Positions 16,200 through 26,057 of a stretch of DNA of 39,028 bases are shown piece by piece. The stretch spans positions 1 through 39,028 of the forward strand of contig JAICJR010000007.1 in NCBI GenBank assembly GCA_025928345.1, in the 5' to 3' direction. This DNA comes from Thermoleophilaceae bacterium. Lineage in GTDB: Bacteria; Actinomycetota; Thermoleophilia; Solirubrobacterales; Thermoleophilaceae. Both the position numbers and the translations under genes were made by a program. A model generated the notes under the pieces. It saw only the letters and a program-made list of their open reading frames with translations, had not been told where the DNA came from and ran no database searches. Each line of letters starts with the position of its first letter. Positions within the stretch are counted from its first letter, which is position 1.

Positions 16200-16205
16200 T
16201 AGCCT
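16200..16205 (+). promoter_or_regulatory. Candidate -10 element (TAGCCT) for the DUF255 gene
   Basis: TAGCCT is followed after 7 bases by the ATG at 16213. There is no Shine-Dalgarno between them, which fits a leaderless mRNA. Confidence 0.35.
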
Positions 16206-16212
16206 CTCCTGG

Positions 16213-18156
<1,944 letters not shown>

Positions 18157-18264
18157 GCCGGGCTCCGGCGTCAGCGGGGGCTCTCGCTTCCACGGTCTGG
18201 GGTTTTTGGGCTCCCTGACCGCCATTCAGTGGCAATGCTTGGCACGGCGGCACTCCCTTCGGTC
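18157..18264. other. Convergent intergenic gap between the DUF255 gene and response regulator
   Basis: A gap of 108 bases in which I see a possible weak stem (GTCAG near 18172 with CTGAC near 18216, with G-rich and C-rich arms) around a T5 stretch, but no clean terminator. Confidence 0.25.
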
Positions 18265-18933
18265 CTAGCCGGCGGTCCCACCGGGTGTTACCAGGCCTGA
18301 CTCGTACGCCAGGATCACGGCCTGCACCCGATCGCGCAGGCCGAGCTTCGCCAGCACGTGGGCCACGTGCGTCTTCACGGTGCCGCCTGACACCACCAGG
18401 CGTTCGGCTATCTCGCCGTTGGAGAGGCCCTGGGCGAGCAGCTCGAGCACCTCGCGCTCGCGGGCGGTTAGCTCGTCGAGCACGGGCGCCGGCGGCTTGG
18501 GCGCCGGAGAGCGGCGCGTGAACTCCTCGATCACCGCGCGCGTGACCGCCGGTGCGATGAGCGCGTCGCCGCGCGCCACCACCTCGATGGCCGCGAGCAG
18601 CTCCTCCGGCGGCGCGTCCTTCAGCATGAAGCCACTTGCCCCGGCGCGCAGCGCGTCGTACACGTAGTCGTCGAGGCCGAACGTGGTGAGGATGAGCACG
18701 CGCGTGCCGTCGCCGTCCTTCGTGAGCCGGCGCGTGGCCTCGATGCCGTCAAGGCGCGGCATGCGGATGTCCATCAGCACGAGGCTCGGCAAGAGGCGCC
18801 GGGCCTGCTCCACCGCCTCCTCGCCGTCGGCCGCCTCCCCCACCACCTCTATGTCCGGCGCGGACTCGAGCAGCTTGCGGAAGCCGGCGCGCACCAGCGA
18901 CTGGTCGTCCGCGATCAGGATGCGCGTGCTCAC
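18265..18933 (-). CDS. NarL/FixJ-type response regulator
   Basis: A 222-residue two-component response regulator. The receiver domain has acidic Asp9/Asp10 (IADDQ), phospho-acceptor Asp55 (LVLMDIRMPR), the conserved Thr in LTTFG and a Lys in MLKDAPPEE. The C-terminal LuxR-type helix-turn-helix reads ELTAREREVLELLAQGLSNG ... GTVKTHVAHVLAKLGL. Such regulators are normally paired with a histidine kinase of the HisKA_3 type; none lies next to it here. Start is GTG at 18933 with a TAGGTT hexamer 6 bases upstream and no Shine-Dalgarno. Confidence 0.92.
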   Translation of the reverse strand: MSTRILIADDQSLVRAGFRKLLESAPDIEVVGEAADGEEAVEQARRLLPSLVLMDIRMPRLDGIEATRRLTKDGDGTRVLILTTFGLDDYVYDALRAGASGFMLKDAPPEELLAAIEVVARGDALIAPAVTRAVIEEFTRRSPAPKPPAPVLDELTAREREVLELLAQGLSNGEIAERLVVSGGTVKTHVAHVLAKLGLRDRVQAVILAYESGLVTPGGTAG

Positions 18934-18939
18934 TGCGCA

Positions 18940-18945
18940 AACCTA
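18940..18945 (-). promoter_or_regulatory. Candidate -10 element (TAGGTT) for the response regulator
   Basis: On the minus strand TAGGTT is followed after 6 bases by the GTG start at 18933, matching the spacing seen at 7973 and 16200. Confidence 0.35.
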
Positions 18946-19029
18946 ACCGGGCGCCGCCCCTTTTTCATCTGCCGCGCGGCCGATATGCCGGGGCGCAAGA
19001 TCAGCCGCTCGGCAGAGCCCGAAATCGCC

Positions 19030-19048
19030 CCATTTCCAGACGAAATGG
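19030..19048. promoter_or_regulatory. Inverted repeat CCATTTC-N5-GAAATGG
   Basis: A perfect 7-bp dyad with a 5-base spacer, about 50 bases upstream of the membrane-protein start at 19100. It stands out as AT-rich in a GC-rich setting and could be a regulator site or a leader hairpin. Confidence 0.45.
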
Positions 19049-19099
19049 CTGCCGCGCCCGCTTAGCGTTCGTCCCTGTCAACCCCGAAGGAGGACTCGG

Positions 19100-19753
19100 A
19101 TGAACGAAGACCGCCTGTCTCGAATCGGCCCGCTCTGCGGCGTTCTGTTCACGCTGCTCAGCTTCGGCGGCTTCGCGGTCGGCAGCGGCCCGACGCTCAC
19201 GCTGTCGGACTCGAGCGCCAAGATCGTGAAGGGCTATGCCGATCCCATCGGAAACGGAGCGTGGATCGGCAACTACATGACGTTTCTGTCGCTGGCGGCG
19301 TTCGTGGTGTTCGCCACCTGGCTCTACCGCTCGCACAAGGGCGAGTTCAGAACCGCCGGCATGGCCGCGGTGGCCGCGTACGTGGGCGTGATCCTGGTGA
19401 ACGTGGCTGCCACGTGCGTACTCGACTACAGGGCGGGACACGGCATGGACGCGCAGCAGACGCTGACGCTGTTCTACCTCCAGGAGTTCCTCTACATCGC
19501 GAGCTGGGGCCTGTCCGCGGCGGTGCTCGTCGCACTTCCGGTCGGTGGCTGGCTCAAGCGAAGCGCCCTCATGCTCGCCCCGCTCATCCTCGTGGTGATG
19601 GCGGTGCCGAAGGCCGGCGTGGCCCAGTTCCCGCCGACGCTCTTCTACATCTGGGTGCTGGTTGCGGGAATCGCCTCAGGCAGAAGTGCGTACCGAGAAA
19701 ACAGGCGGCAGGTGGCTGGCCGCGCTGAACCAGGTCGCGCCGGCGTCGCCTGA
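19100..19753 (+). CDS. Integral membrane protein (DUF4386-like)
   Basis: A 217-residue protein with about six predicted membrane segments: near residues 8-28, 52-75, 85-108, 128-150, 156-173 and 178-195. The arrangement, with DRLSRIGPLCGVLFTLLSFGGF at the start, resembles DUF4386-type membrane proteins, though I cannot confirm that. No catalytic residues seen. The start has the strongest ribosome-binding site in this part of the window (GAAGGAGG, 8 bases before ATG). The C-terminal 26 codons overlap the convergent BNR-protein gene; that tail is hydrophilic and may be poorly conserved. Confidence 0.7.
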   Translation: MNEDRLSRIGPLCGVLFTLLSFGGFAVGSGPTLTLSDSSAKIVKGYADPIGNGAWIGNYMTFLSLAAFVVFATWLYRSHKGEFRTAGMAAVAAYVGVILVNVAATCVLDYRAGHGMDAQQTLTLFYLQEFLYIASWGLSAAVLVALPVGGWLKRSALMLAPLILVVMAVPKAGVAQFPPTLFYIWVLVAGIASGRSAYRENRRQVAGRAEPGRAGVA

Positions 19754-20743
19754 GCCGAAGACGTCTCCGGACGTGGCGCCGAAGTAGAGCTCGAGCTGGT
19801 CACCGCCGCCGGCGCGGCCGAATGCCTGGCGCAGCACCGTGAGGTACGCGTGCTCGCTCGGCAGGCCGTCGCCGCGCGGCGTCCAGCTCGCGCCGGCGTC
19901 ACGAGTCTCGTACACGCGCACGCACCCGTCCGGCGTCACGCGATCCATGTCCGCCACGAGCGGGATCACGAAGGCGCTGTCCGGATCGTCCGGATCCACC
20001 ACGAGCGGGAAGCCGAAGTCGGACGGCAGGCCGTCGGCGATGCTCGTCCAGTTCTCGCCGGCATCGTCGGACCGGTACACGCCGCCGTGAAACTGCATGA
20101 ACAGCCGCTCCGGCTGCTTGGGCGCGCGGTGGACGTTGTGGATGCAGAGCTGGATCGTGTCCGCCGGAGCGTCGTCCGGCAGGTAGCGCGGGCTGATCCC
20201 GCCGTTCCCGTTGCGCCAGGACTTGCCGCCGTCGTCGGTGAGCCAGATGCCGACCGCCGAGAGACCGAGCGTGAGCTTGTCCGGATCGCCCGGCCACGGC
20301 ACGATCGAGTGCAGGCACAGCCCGCCGCCGCCGGGCGTCCAGTCCGGGCGCGTGGGGTGCTCCCAGAGCGCGCGGTTGAGCTCCCATGAAAGTCCACCGT
20401 CACGGCTCTCGAACAGCACGCCGGGATCGCCGCCCGCGTAGACCGTCTGCTCGTCCTCGCCGGCCACGATCGTCCAGATGCGCTCGAGCGCCTCGTCGCC
20501 GCCCTCCGGCAGCGCGACTCCCTGGGCCTGCTCCCACTCGCCGTTCGGGTCGTCGGTGTAGAAGATCTTCGGGCCGTGGAACGCGTTGGTGACCGACGCC
20601 ATCAGGCGGCCGCTGCGGGGATCCCGCATCGCGTATTCCACAGGCATCCCGGCGAACGCGCGCGCCTTCACCTCGAACTCCGAGCCCGGCTCCCCCTCGA
20701 GCACGAACAGCCCCTTCTTGGTACCCACGAGAAGCTCGGTCAT
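19676..20743 (-). CDS. BNR/sialidase-like beta-propeller protein
   Basis: A 355-residue protein made of repeated Asp-box (BNR) motifs such as SRDGGLSWE, TDDGGKSWRN, SDDAGENWT, TRDAGASWT and SGDAGATWF, predicting a beta-propeller like those of sialidases and photosystem II assembly factor HCF136. There is no signal peptide, so it is probably cytosolic and not a secreted glycosidase. The start is ATG 20743, because MTELLVGTKKGLFVLEG is a natural first blade; the frame is open upstream but not protein-like. Its Shine-Dalgarno AGGAGGT lies in the last codons of the MoaD-like gene, so the two are one operon. Confidence 0.82.
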   Translation of the reverse strand: MTELLVGTKKGLFVLEGEPGSEFEVKARAFAGMPVEYAMRDPRSGRLMASVTNAFHGPKIFYTDDPNGEWEQAQGVALPEGGDEALERIWTIVAGEDEQTVYAGGDPGVLFESRDGGLSWELNRALWEHPTRPDWTPGGGGLCLHSIVPWPGDPDKLTLGLSAVGIWLTDDGGKSWRNGNGGISPRYLPDDAPADTIQLCIHNVHRAPKQPERLFMQFHGGVYRSDDAGENWTSIADGLPSDFGFPLVVDPDDPDSAFVIPLVADMDRVTPDGCVRVYETRDAGASWTPRGDGLPSEHAYLTVLRQAFGRAGGGDQLELYFGATSGDVFGSGDAGATWFSAASHLPPVFSVRTSA

Positions 20744-20750
20744 CCGGCCG

Positions 20751-21011
20751 TCAACCTCCTGATATCGCGGGGAGGATGTCGATCCGGTCATCCGGCCCGA
20801 CCTGCGAGTCCTCCCTCTCTTGCTCACCGTTCACGAACACGTTGATGTGGCGGCGGATCAGACCGCGCTCGTCGAGGATCCAGCCGTCAAGCGCCGGGCG
20901 CGAACGCTCCAGCTCACGCAGCACCTCCACCACCGTGGCGCCGTCGACCGGGTGGTCCGCCTCGCCTCCGGCGAGCTGCTTCAGCGGGCCACGCAATCTC
21001 ACGACGCACAC
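20751..21011 (-). CDS. MoaD/ThiS-family ubiquitin-like sulfur carrier
   Basis: An 86-residue beta-grasp protein (VRLRGPLKQLAGG, GATVVEVLRELERSRPAL, INVFVNGEQ, DRIDILPAISGG) ending in Gly-Gly, the feature by which MoaD and ThiS carry sulfur as a C-terminal thiocarboxylate after activation by an E1-like enzyme. It could serve molybdopterin synthesis, thiamine synthesis or another sulfur transfer; no moaE, thiF or thiG is adjacent. GTG 21011 is taken as start; a second in-frame GTG nine bases on is possible. It is followed 7 bases later by the BNR-protein gene. Confidence 0.85.
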   Translation of the reverse strand: MCVVRLRGPLKQLAGGEADHPVDGATVVEVLRELERSRPALDGWILDERGLIRRHINVFVNGEQEREDSQVGPDDRIDILPAISGG

Positions 21012-21168
21012 AGGCCGCAGTGTACGGACGGCCGATGGCGCGAGGCCGGGGGTTACCCGTACGGGCGCCGACCGACGCGGCTCCTAGCCTCGCTTGTTTG
21101 TGCCGACCGATGAATCTCAGAACTCTGCCCTGTCTCAGTCTCCGGTGAGCGAAAGCAAGGAGCTGAAC
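21012..21168. other. Divergent promoter region, moaD-like gene and MFS gene
   Basis: A 157-base gap with a perfect 10-bp palindrome CCCGTACGGG (21056-21065) and a plus-strand TAGCCT at about 21088-21093. No other structure is evident. Promoters for both directions should lie here. Confidence 0.35.
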
Positions 21169-22614
21169 ATGCCTGACCGCACCCGCTGGATCGCCCTCTA
21201 CGTGCTGTGCGCGGGGGTGCTGATGATCGTGCTCGACGTGACCGTCGTGAACGTCGCGCTGCCGTCGATCCAGAGCGACCTGGGCTTCTCGCAGTCCGGC
21301 CTGGCGTGGGTGGTGAACGCGTACCTGATCGCGTTCGGCGGCCTGCTGCTCCTGGCCGGCCGCTTCGGCGACATCCTCGGCCGCAAGCGCATCTTCATGT
21401 ACGGCCTCGCGCTGTTCACCGTGTCGTCCGCGTTCTGCGGCTTCGCGGACAGTCAGGGCGTGATCGTCGCTGCGCGCTTCGTGCAGGGGGTGGCCGGCGC
21501 GTTCACCTCGGCGGTGGTGCTCGGCATGATCGTGACGATGTTCCCCAACCCGCGGGAGCAGGCGAAGGCGATCGGCGTGTACGGCTTCGTCGCGTCCGCC
21601 GGCGGCTCGGTCGGCCTGCTCGCGGGCGGCGTCCTCACGCAGGCGATCAACTGGCACTGGATCTTCTTCATCAACGTGCCGATCGGGATCGTCACCGGGC
21701 TGCTCGCGTCGCGGCTGATCGAGAACGACGAGGGAATCGGCCTCGGCCAGGGCGCGGACATCCCCGGCGCCGTGCTCATCACGAGCTCGCTGATGGTGGG
21801 CGTGTACACGATCGTGAAGCCCGCCGCGGAGGACGGCTGGGGCGCCGGCACCACGCTGCTGTTTGCGGCGCTGTCGCTCGCGCTGCTCGTCGCGTTCATC
21901 GCCCGCGAGGCCACCGCGCGCAACCCGCTGATCCCACTGCGCATCTTCCGCTCGCGCAACGTGTCGGGCGCGAACGCCGTGCAGGCGCTGCTCGTGGCCG
22001 GGATGTTCGGCATGTTCTTCCTCGGCGCGCTGTATCTCCAGCGCGTGCTCGGCTACGACGCCCTGCAGATCGGCTTCGCGTTCCTGCCCGCCACCGTCGT
22101 GATGGGCACGCTGTCGCTGCGCTTCTCGGAGCCGATCATCACGCGCTACGGCGCACGCAATGCGCTCATCCCCGGGCTGCTCCTAATCGGCGCCGGGCTC
22201 GCGCTGTTCGCGCGCGCGCCGGTCGACGGCAGCTACTGGCGCGACGTGCTGCCGACGATGCTCGTGCTGGCGCTCGGCATCGGCGTCTCGTTCCCGTCGC
22301 TGATGACGCTGGCCATGTCCGGCGCCACGCGCGAGGACGCGGGCCTCGCCTCCGGTCTTGTGAACACCTCCGCCCAGGTGGGCGGCGCGCTCGGGCTGGC
22401 GGTGCTCGCCACCGTCTCAGCCACGCGCACGAGCCACCTCGAGCACGCGGGCAAGGCCACGGCATCCGCGCTCACGGGCGGCTACCACCTCGCGTTCCTG
22501 ATCGGAGCCGCGCTCTGCCTCGCGGCCCTGGCGGTCGTGCTCGTGGTGATGGAGCCCGAGAAGAAGGCTGCCGCCGAGGCTCACGCCGGCGAGCCTGCCT
22601 ACTCCGAAGGCTGA
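21169..22614 (+). CDS. DHA2-family MFS exporter (EmrB/QacA type)
   Basis: A 481-residue major facilitator with about 14 membrane segments, the hallmark of the DHA2 drug:H+ antiporter family. Motif D-like LDVTVVNVALPSIQSDL in helix 1, motif A GRFGDILGRKR after helix 2 and motif C GVYGFVASAGGSVGLLAGGVL in helix 5 are all intact. The substrate is not predictable. ATG 21169 has AAGGAG six bases upstream; 25 more codons are open upstream but not membrane-protein-like. No TetR or MarR regulator is adjacent. The 3' end overlaps the LLM gene by 16 bases. Confidence 0.92.
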   Translation: MPDRTRWIALYVLCAGVLMIVLDVTVVNVALPSIQSDLGFSQSGLAWVVNAYLIAFGGLLLLAGRFGDILGRKRIFMYGLALFTVSSAFCGFADSQGVIVAARFVQGVAGAFTSAVVLGMIVTMFPNPREQAKAIGVYGFVASAGGSVGLLAGGVLTQAINWHWIFFINVPIGIVTGLLASRLIENDEGIGLGQGADIPGAVLITSSLMVGVYTIVKPAAEDGWGAGTTLLFAALSLALLVAFIAREATARNPLIPLRIFRSRNVSGANAVQALLVAGMFGMFFLGALYLQRVLGYDALQIGFAFLPATVVMGTLSLRFSEPIITRYGARNALIPGLLLIGAGLALFARAPVDGSYWRDVLPTMLVLALGIGVSFPSLMTLAMSGATREDAGLASGLVNTSAQVGGALGLAVLATVSATRTSHLEHAGKATASALTGGYHLAFLIGAALCLAALAVVLVVMEPEKKAAAEAHAGEPAYSEG

Positions 22615-23534
22615 TCGAGCAAGGCGAGGGCGCGGCCGAGCTCGCGGACCGATGCCTCGGTGATCGGGCTCGCCACGAGGATCGCCTCGTCGGCGCCGGC
22701 GTCCGCCAGCCCTCGCAGGTGCTGGGCCACCCGCTCGGGCGACCCTTCAACGCCCTCGAAGTCTCCTCTCGGCACGCGCTCCTTCGCGGACGGGTCCAGC
22801 ACCACGAACACGCACGCGCTGCGCTCGATCTCGCCGGGATCGCGCCCCGCCCCGCGCGCGGCCTCGCTGATCCGCCCGTTCAGCTCCGCGAAGCCCTCGA
22901 CGCTGTTGCCGAAGTCCTCGAACCACGTGTTCCACGCATGCACGTGCGGGAGCGCGATCCCGAGCATCCGCGGCCCGTTGCTGCCAACCATCAGGCGCGG
23001 CGCACGCGCCGGGCGCGGCAGCAGCACCGCGTCGTCGGCCTGCCAATAGCGACCCTCGAACGTCACCCGCTCGCCCGCCAGCAGCCGCCGCACGATCCCG
23101 AACGCCTCCTCGAAGCGCGACACGCGATGGTCGTACGGCAGCCCGAACGCGCGGTACTCGCGCTCGTTCCAGCCGGCGCCGAGACCAAGGACGAAGCGCC
23201 CGCCGCTCACTTCCGTAAGCGTGGCCGCCATCTTCGCGATGAGGCCCGGCGGGTGGAAGCTGGCGCACGCCACGAGCGGGCCGAGCTCCACGCGCTCGGT
23301 CACCGCCGCGAGCGCCGCCAGCAGCGTCCAGGACTCCCACGGTCCCCGCTCGCCGCGGCCGTTGTCCGCGTGGAGCAGATGGTCGCCGATCCAGATCGAG
23401 TCGAAGCCCACCTCCTCCGCGGCGCGCGCCATCGCCACGTACTCCGGCCAGCGCACCTCCCGCTCCACCTCCGGAAGCTGGATTCCGACACGCAGTGGCC
23501 TCCGGCTGCCAGAGTTCGACCGAGCTGAATGCAC
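22599..23534 (-). CDS. LLM-class (luciferase-like, F420-type) oxidoreductase
   Basis: A 311-residue bacterial luciferase-like monooxygenase of the LLM family, a TIM-barrel that mostly uses reduced F420 (or FMNH2) in actinobacteria. Seen: VGIQLPEVE, AEEVGFDSIWIGDHLL, ERVELGPLVACASFHPPGLIAKMAATL, GRFVLGLGAGWNEREYRAFG, LPRPARAPRLMVGSNG and VEGSPERVAQHLRGLADAGADE. Substrate unknown. The GTG start at 23534 adds about 14 unstructured residues before the first strand. It is divergent from the methyltransferase with a 22-base gap. Confidence 0.9.
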   Translation of the reverse strand: MHSARSNSGSRRPLRVGIQLPEVEREVRWPEYVAMARAAEEVGFDSIWIGDHLLHADNGRGERGPWESWTLLAALAAVTERVELGPLVACASFHPPGLIAKMAATLTEVSGGRFVLGLGAGWNEREYRAFGLPYDHRVSRFEEAFGIVRRLLAGERVTFEGRYWQADDAVLLPRPARAPRLMVGSNGPRMLGIALPHVHAWNTWFEDFGNSVEGFAELNGRISEAARGAGRDPGEIERSACVFVVLDPSAKERVPRGDFEGVEGSPERVAQHLRGLADAGADEAILVASPITEASVRELGRALALLDQPSE

Positions 23535-23556
23535 GAGCGGGGCACATCGTAGGCGG

Positions 23557-24231
23557 ATGACCGAGGCGGATCCCGAAGAGCTGGCGCGGGCGCTGTCCGG
23601 TGAGTCGATCGCGCGCGGCGATCCCAGCGGCTGGTTCGAGCGCCTCTACTCCGCCGCCGAGGGCGGCGAGGCGGTTGTGCCCTGGGACCGCGGGGCGCCG
23701 CACCCGCTGCTCGTGGACTGGGCCGAGACCACCAGACTCGACGGCGGCGACCGGCGCTCTCTCGTGGTCGGCGCAGGCCTCGGCTCGGACGCCGAGCTGA
23801 TCGCCGGCCTCGGCTTTCGCACCACCGCGTTCGACATCTCCCCCACGGCGATCCAGATGGCGCTCGACCGGTTCCCACAGTCCGAGGTGCAGTACGCGGT
23901 GGCGGATCTGCTCGACCCGCCCGAGGAATGGCGCAGAGCGTTCGACCTCGTGGTCGAGATCATCACCGTCCAGGCGCTTCCGCGAAGCGTGCGCGCCGAG
24001 GCGACGGCGCACGTGCGCGACTTCGTCGCGCCCGGCGGCACGCTGCTCGTGATCTCGACCGCGCTCGGTGACGGCGACGATCCGAATAGCGGGCCGCCCT
24101 GGCCGCTGACGCGCACCGAGCTCGAGGCCTTCGCCGGCGACGAGTTGGAGGTGCGCCACATCGACCGCTTCCCGCATCCCGACGAGCCGCAGATCCAGCG
24201 CTGGCGGGCCGAGTTCACCCGGCCCGCCTGA
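23557..24231 (+). CDS. Class I SAM-dependent methyltransferase
   Basis: A 224-residue methyltransferase of TPMT-like or UbiE-like class I fold. The SAM-binding motif I is SLVVGAGLGSDAELIAGLGF, the acidic end of strand 2 is TTAFDIS, and later motifs are VQYAVADLLDPPEEW and FVAPGGTLLVIST. The N-terminal segment (RGDPSGWFERLYSAAEGGEAVVPWDRGAPHPLLVDW) resembles TPMT-like thiol methyltransferases. Substrate unknown. ATG 23557 is the first good start. It converges on glnA with a 7-base gap. Confidence 0.87.
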   Translation: MTEADPEELARALSGESIARGDPSGWFERLYSAAEGGEAVVPWDRGAPHPLLVDWAETTRLDGGDRRSLVVGAGLGSDAELIAGLGFRTTAFDISPTAIQMALDRFPQSEVQYAVADLLDPPEEWRRAFDLVVEIITVQALPRSVRAEATAHVRDFVAPGGTLLVISTALGDGDDPNSGPPWPLTRTELEAFAGDELEVRHIDRFPHPDEPQIQRWRAEFTRPA

Positions 24232-24238
24232 CCAGCAG

Positions 24239-25588
24239 CTACAGGATGGCCATGTACCGGTCCAGCTCCCAGCGCGAGACCTGGATCCGGTAGTCCTCCC
24301 ACTCCTGCCGCTTGATCTCGACGTAGCGGTTGAACATGTGCTCGCCGAGCGTCCGCAACACGAGCTCGGACTCAGACGTGAGCTCGATCGCCTCGCCGAG
24401 CGTCTCAGGCAGCTGCTCGATCCCGAGCCGCTTCCGCTCGTCCGGCGACAGGTGGTAGAGGTTCTTCTCCATCGGCTCGGGCAGCTCGTAGCCCTTCTCG
24501 ATTCCCTCGAGTCCCGCCATCAGCAGCGTCGCGAAAGTCAGGTACGGGTTGCACGCCGGGTCCGGGCAGCGTAGCTCCATGCGCGTGGCCTGCTCCTTGC
24601 CGGGGTGGTAGAGCGGCACCCGCACGAGCGCGGAGCGGTTGCGGCGCGACCAGGCGCAGTACACCGGCGCCTCGTAACCGGGCACGAGCCGCTTGTACGA
24701 GTTCACCCACTGGGCGAAGATCGACGAGATCTCGCGCGCGTGCTTGAGCTGGCCGGCGATGAACGCCTTGCCGACCGGTGAGAGGAAGTACTGGTCGTCC
24801 GCGTCGTAGAAGGCGTTGCGGCCCTCGGTGAAGAGCGACTGGTGCGTGTGCATGCCGGACCCGTTCTCGCCGAACAGGGGCTTGGGCATGAACGTGGCGT
24901 GCCAGCCGTACTTCATGGCGTATTCCTTGACCGTGATGCGGTAGGTCATGCAGTCGTCCGCCATCTTCAGCGCGGGCGCGTAGCGCATGTCGATCTCGTG
25001 CTGCGACGGCCCAACCTCGTGGTGCGTGTACTCCACGTGGATGCCGAGCTCCTCGAGGGCGAGCACGGTCTCGCGTCGCACGTCGGAACCTGCGTCGAGC
25101 GTGGTGAGGTCGAAGTAGCCGCCCTCGTCCAGGATCTCGGGATGGCCGTCCGCCGGGCGGGCGCTGCGGAAGTAGAAGTACTCGAGCTCGGGGCCGACGT
25201 TGAAGGTGTCGAAGCCCATCGACTCCGCTCGCTGGAGCGCGCGCCGGAGCACGTAGCGCGGGTCGCCCTCGTAGGGCTCGCGGCTCGGCGTGACGATGTC
25301 GCAGAAGATGCGGCCCACGCCCTTGTCCTCGGGCCGCCACGGCAGCACCGCGAAGGTCTGCGGGTCGGGCATCGCGATCATGTCCGACTCCTCGATCGCG
25401 TTGAAGCCCGTGATGGAGGAGCCGTCGAAGCCCATGCCGCCCTCGAAGGCGTCGTCGAGCTCCGCGGAATTGATGGAGAAGCTCTTCAGCTGTCCGAGGA
25501 TGTCCGTGAACCAGAAGCGGACGAAGCGGATGTCGCGCTCCTGGACGATCGCCTTGACGTCATCGGCGGTCTGCGGCTGGTCTGCCAT
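24239..25588 (-). CDS. glnA: Glutamine synthetase, type I
   Basis: A 449-residue type I glutamine synthetase (glutamate + ammonia + ATP to glutamine). Seen in order: RFVRFWFTDILGQLKSFSI, GFDGSSITGF, GPELEYFYF with the metal-binding Glu, NGSGMHTHQSL, KRLVPGYEAPVYCAWSRRNRSALVRVP and ELRCPDPACNPYLTFATLL. The length (about 450) fits the GSI-alpha subtype rather than the longer adenylylated GSI-beta, although NLYHLSPDE has a Tyr at the position of the adenylylation loop. ATG 25588 follows AAGGAG. With gltB and gltD further along this completes the GS-GOGAT pathway in the window. Confidence 0.95.
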   Translation of the reverse strand: MADQPQTADDVKAIVQERDIRFVRFWFTDILGQLKSFSINSAELDDAFEGGMGFDGSSITGFNAIEESDMIAMPDPQTFAVLPWRPEDKGVGRIFCDIVTPSREPYEGDPRYVLRRALQRAESMGFDTFNVGPELEYFYFRSARPADGHPEILDEGGYFDLTTLDAGSDVRRETVLALEELGIHVEYTHHEVGPSQHEIDMRYAPALKMADDCMTYRITVKEYAMKYGWHATFMPKPLFGENGSGMHTHQSLFTEGRNAFYDADDQYFLSPVGKAFIAGQLKHAREISSIFAQWVNSYKRLVPGYEAPVYCAWSRRNRSALVRVPLYHPGKEQATRMELRCPDPACNPYLTFATLLMAGLEGIEKGYELPEPMEKNLYHLSPDERKRLGIEQLPETLGEAIELTSESELVLRTLGEHMFNRYVEIKRQEWEDYRIQVSRWELDRYMAIL

Positions 25589-25634
25589 CGGGCTCCTTCG
25601 CGGGTCGGCGGGACGAACGAACGCGCGTAGGCTA

Positions 25635-25653
25635 GCTGCGCTGAGCGCGCAGC
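25635..25653. terminator. Stem-loop between hxlR-type gene and glnA
   Basis: GCTGCGC-TGAGC-GCGCAGC, a perfect 7-bp stem, 19 bases past the HxlR-type stop on the minus strand and upstream of glnA. It lacks a T run, so a terminator role is tentative. Confidence 0.35.
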
Positions 25654-25671
25654 GCTTTCAAGCCCCCGCTC

Positions 25672-26040
25672 TCAGAGCCAGCTGTTGGCCCAGGACTTCA
25701 GAGCGCGTACCGCGGGTTCCAGCGCCATGCCCTTCTTCGTCAGCGCGTACTCCACGCGGACCGGCGAACCCTCCAGCACCCTGCGCTCGACGATGTCCTC
25801 CGCCTCGAGCTCCTTGAGCCGCTCGGACAGCAGGCGATCCGAGAGGTCGGGCACGAGCTGCCTTATCTCGGAAAAGCGGAGCGGGCCGTCGAGGAGCACG
25901 AGGAGGATCGCCCCGGTCCAGCGCTTGCCGACGAGCTCCACCGCACGGTGGTAGAGCCGGCAGCACTCACTGCGTCCGGCTATCCCCTGGTCCTCAGCCC
26001 CCGGAACCGTTTGGGCCTCAGTTGCCGCACTGGCGGCCAT
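25672..26040 (-). CDS. HxlR/DUF24-family transcriptional regulator
   Basis: A 122-residue winged-helix regulator of the HxlR family: CCRLYHRAVELVGKRWTGAILLVLLDGPLRFSEIRQLVPDLSDRLLSERLKELEAEDIVERRV is diagnostic. The two adjacent cysteines (ECC, about residues 26-27) near the helix-turn-helix are where redox-sensing DUF24 regulators keep their sensor cysteine. ATG 26040 is preferred to a TTG two codons upstream. It is the second gene of an operon behind the decarboxylase-like gene (17-base gap), so it probably controls its own promoter at 26648-26666. Confidence 0.9.
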   Translation of the reverse strand: MAASAATEAQTVPGAEDQGIAGRSECCRLYHRAVELVGKRWTGAILLVLLDGPLRFSEIRQLVPDLSDRLLSERLKELEAEDIVERRVLEGSPVRVEYALTKKGMALEPAVRALKSWANSWL

Positions 26041-26057
26041 GCCCAAATCCTAGAAGG

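Noticed and set aside
19100-19753. Anti-sigma or sensor partner of the response regulator
   Set aside because: The protein is a plain multi-pass membrane protein with no histidine kinase, HAMP or cytosolic domain.
21207-23528. 773-codon open frame on the plus strand across the MFS and LLM genes
   Set aside because: Arg-rich shadow of the MFS gene in one half and antisense to the LLM gene in the other; both real genes have strong family motifs.
22747-24177. 476-codon open frame on the minus strand opposite the methyltransferase
   Set aside because: Low-complexity Arg/Ala translation; the methyltransferase on the plus strand has SAM-binding motifs and the LLM gene occupies the rest.
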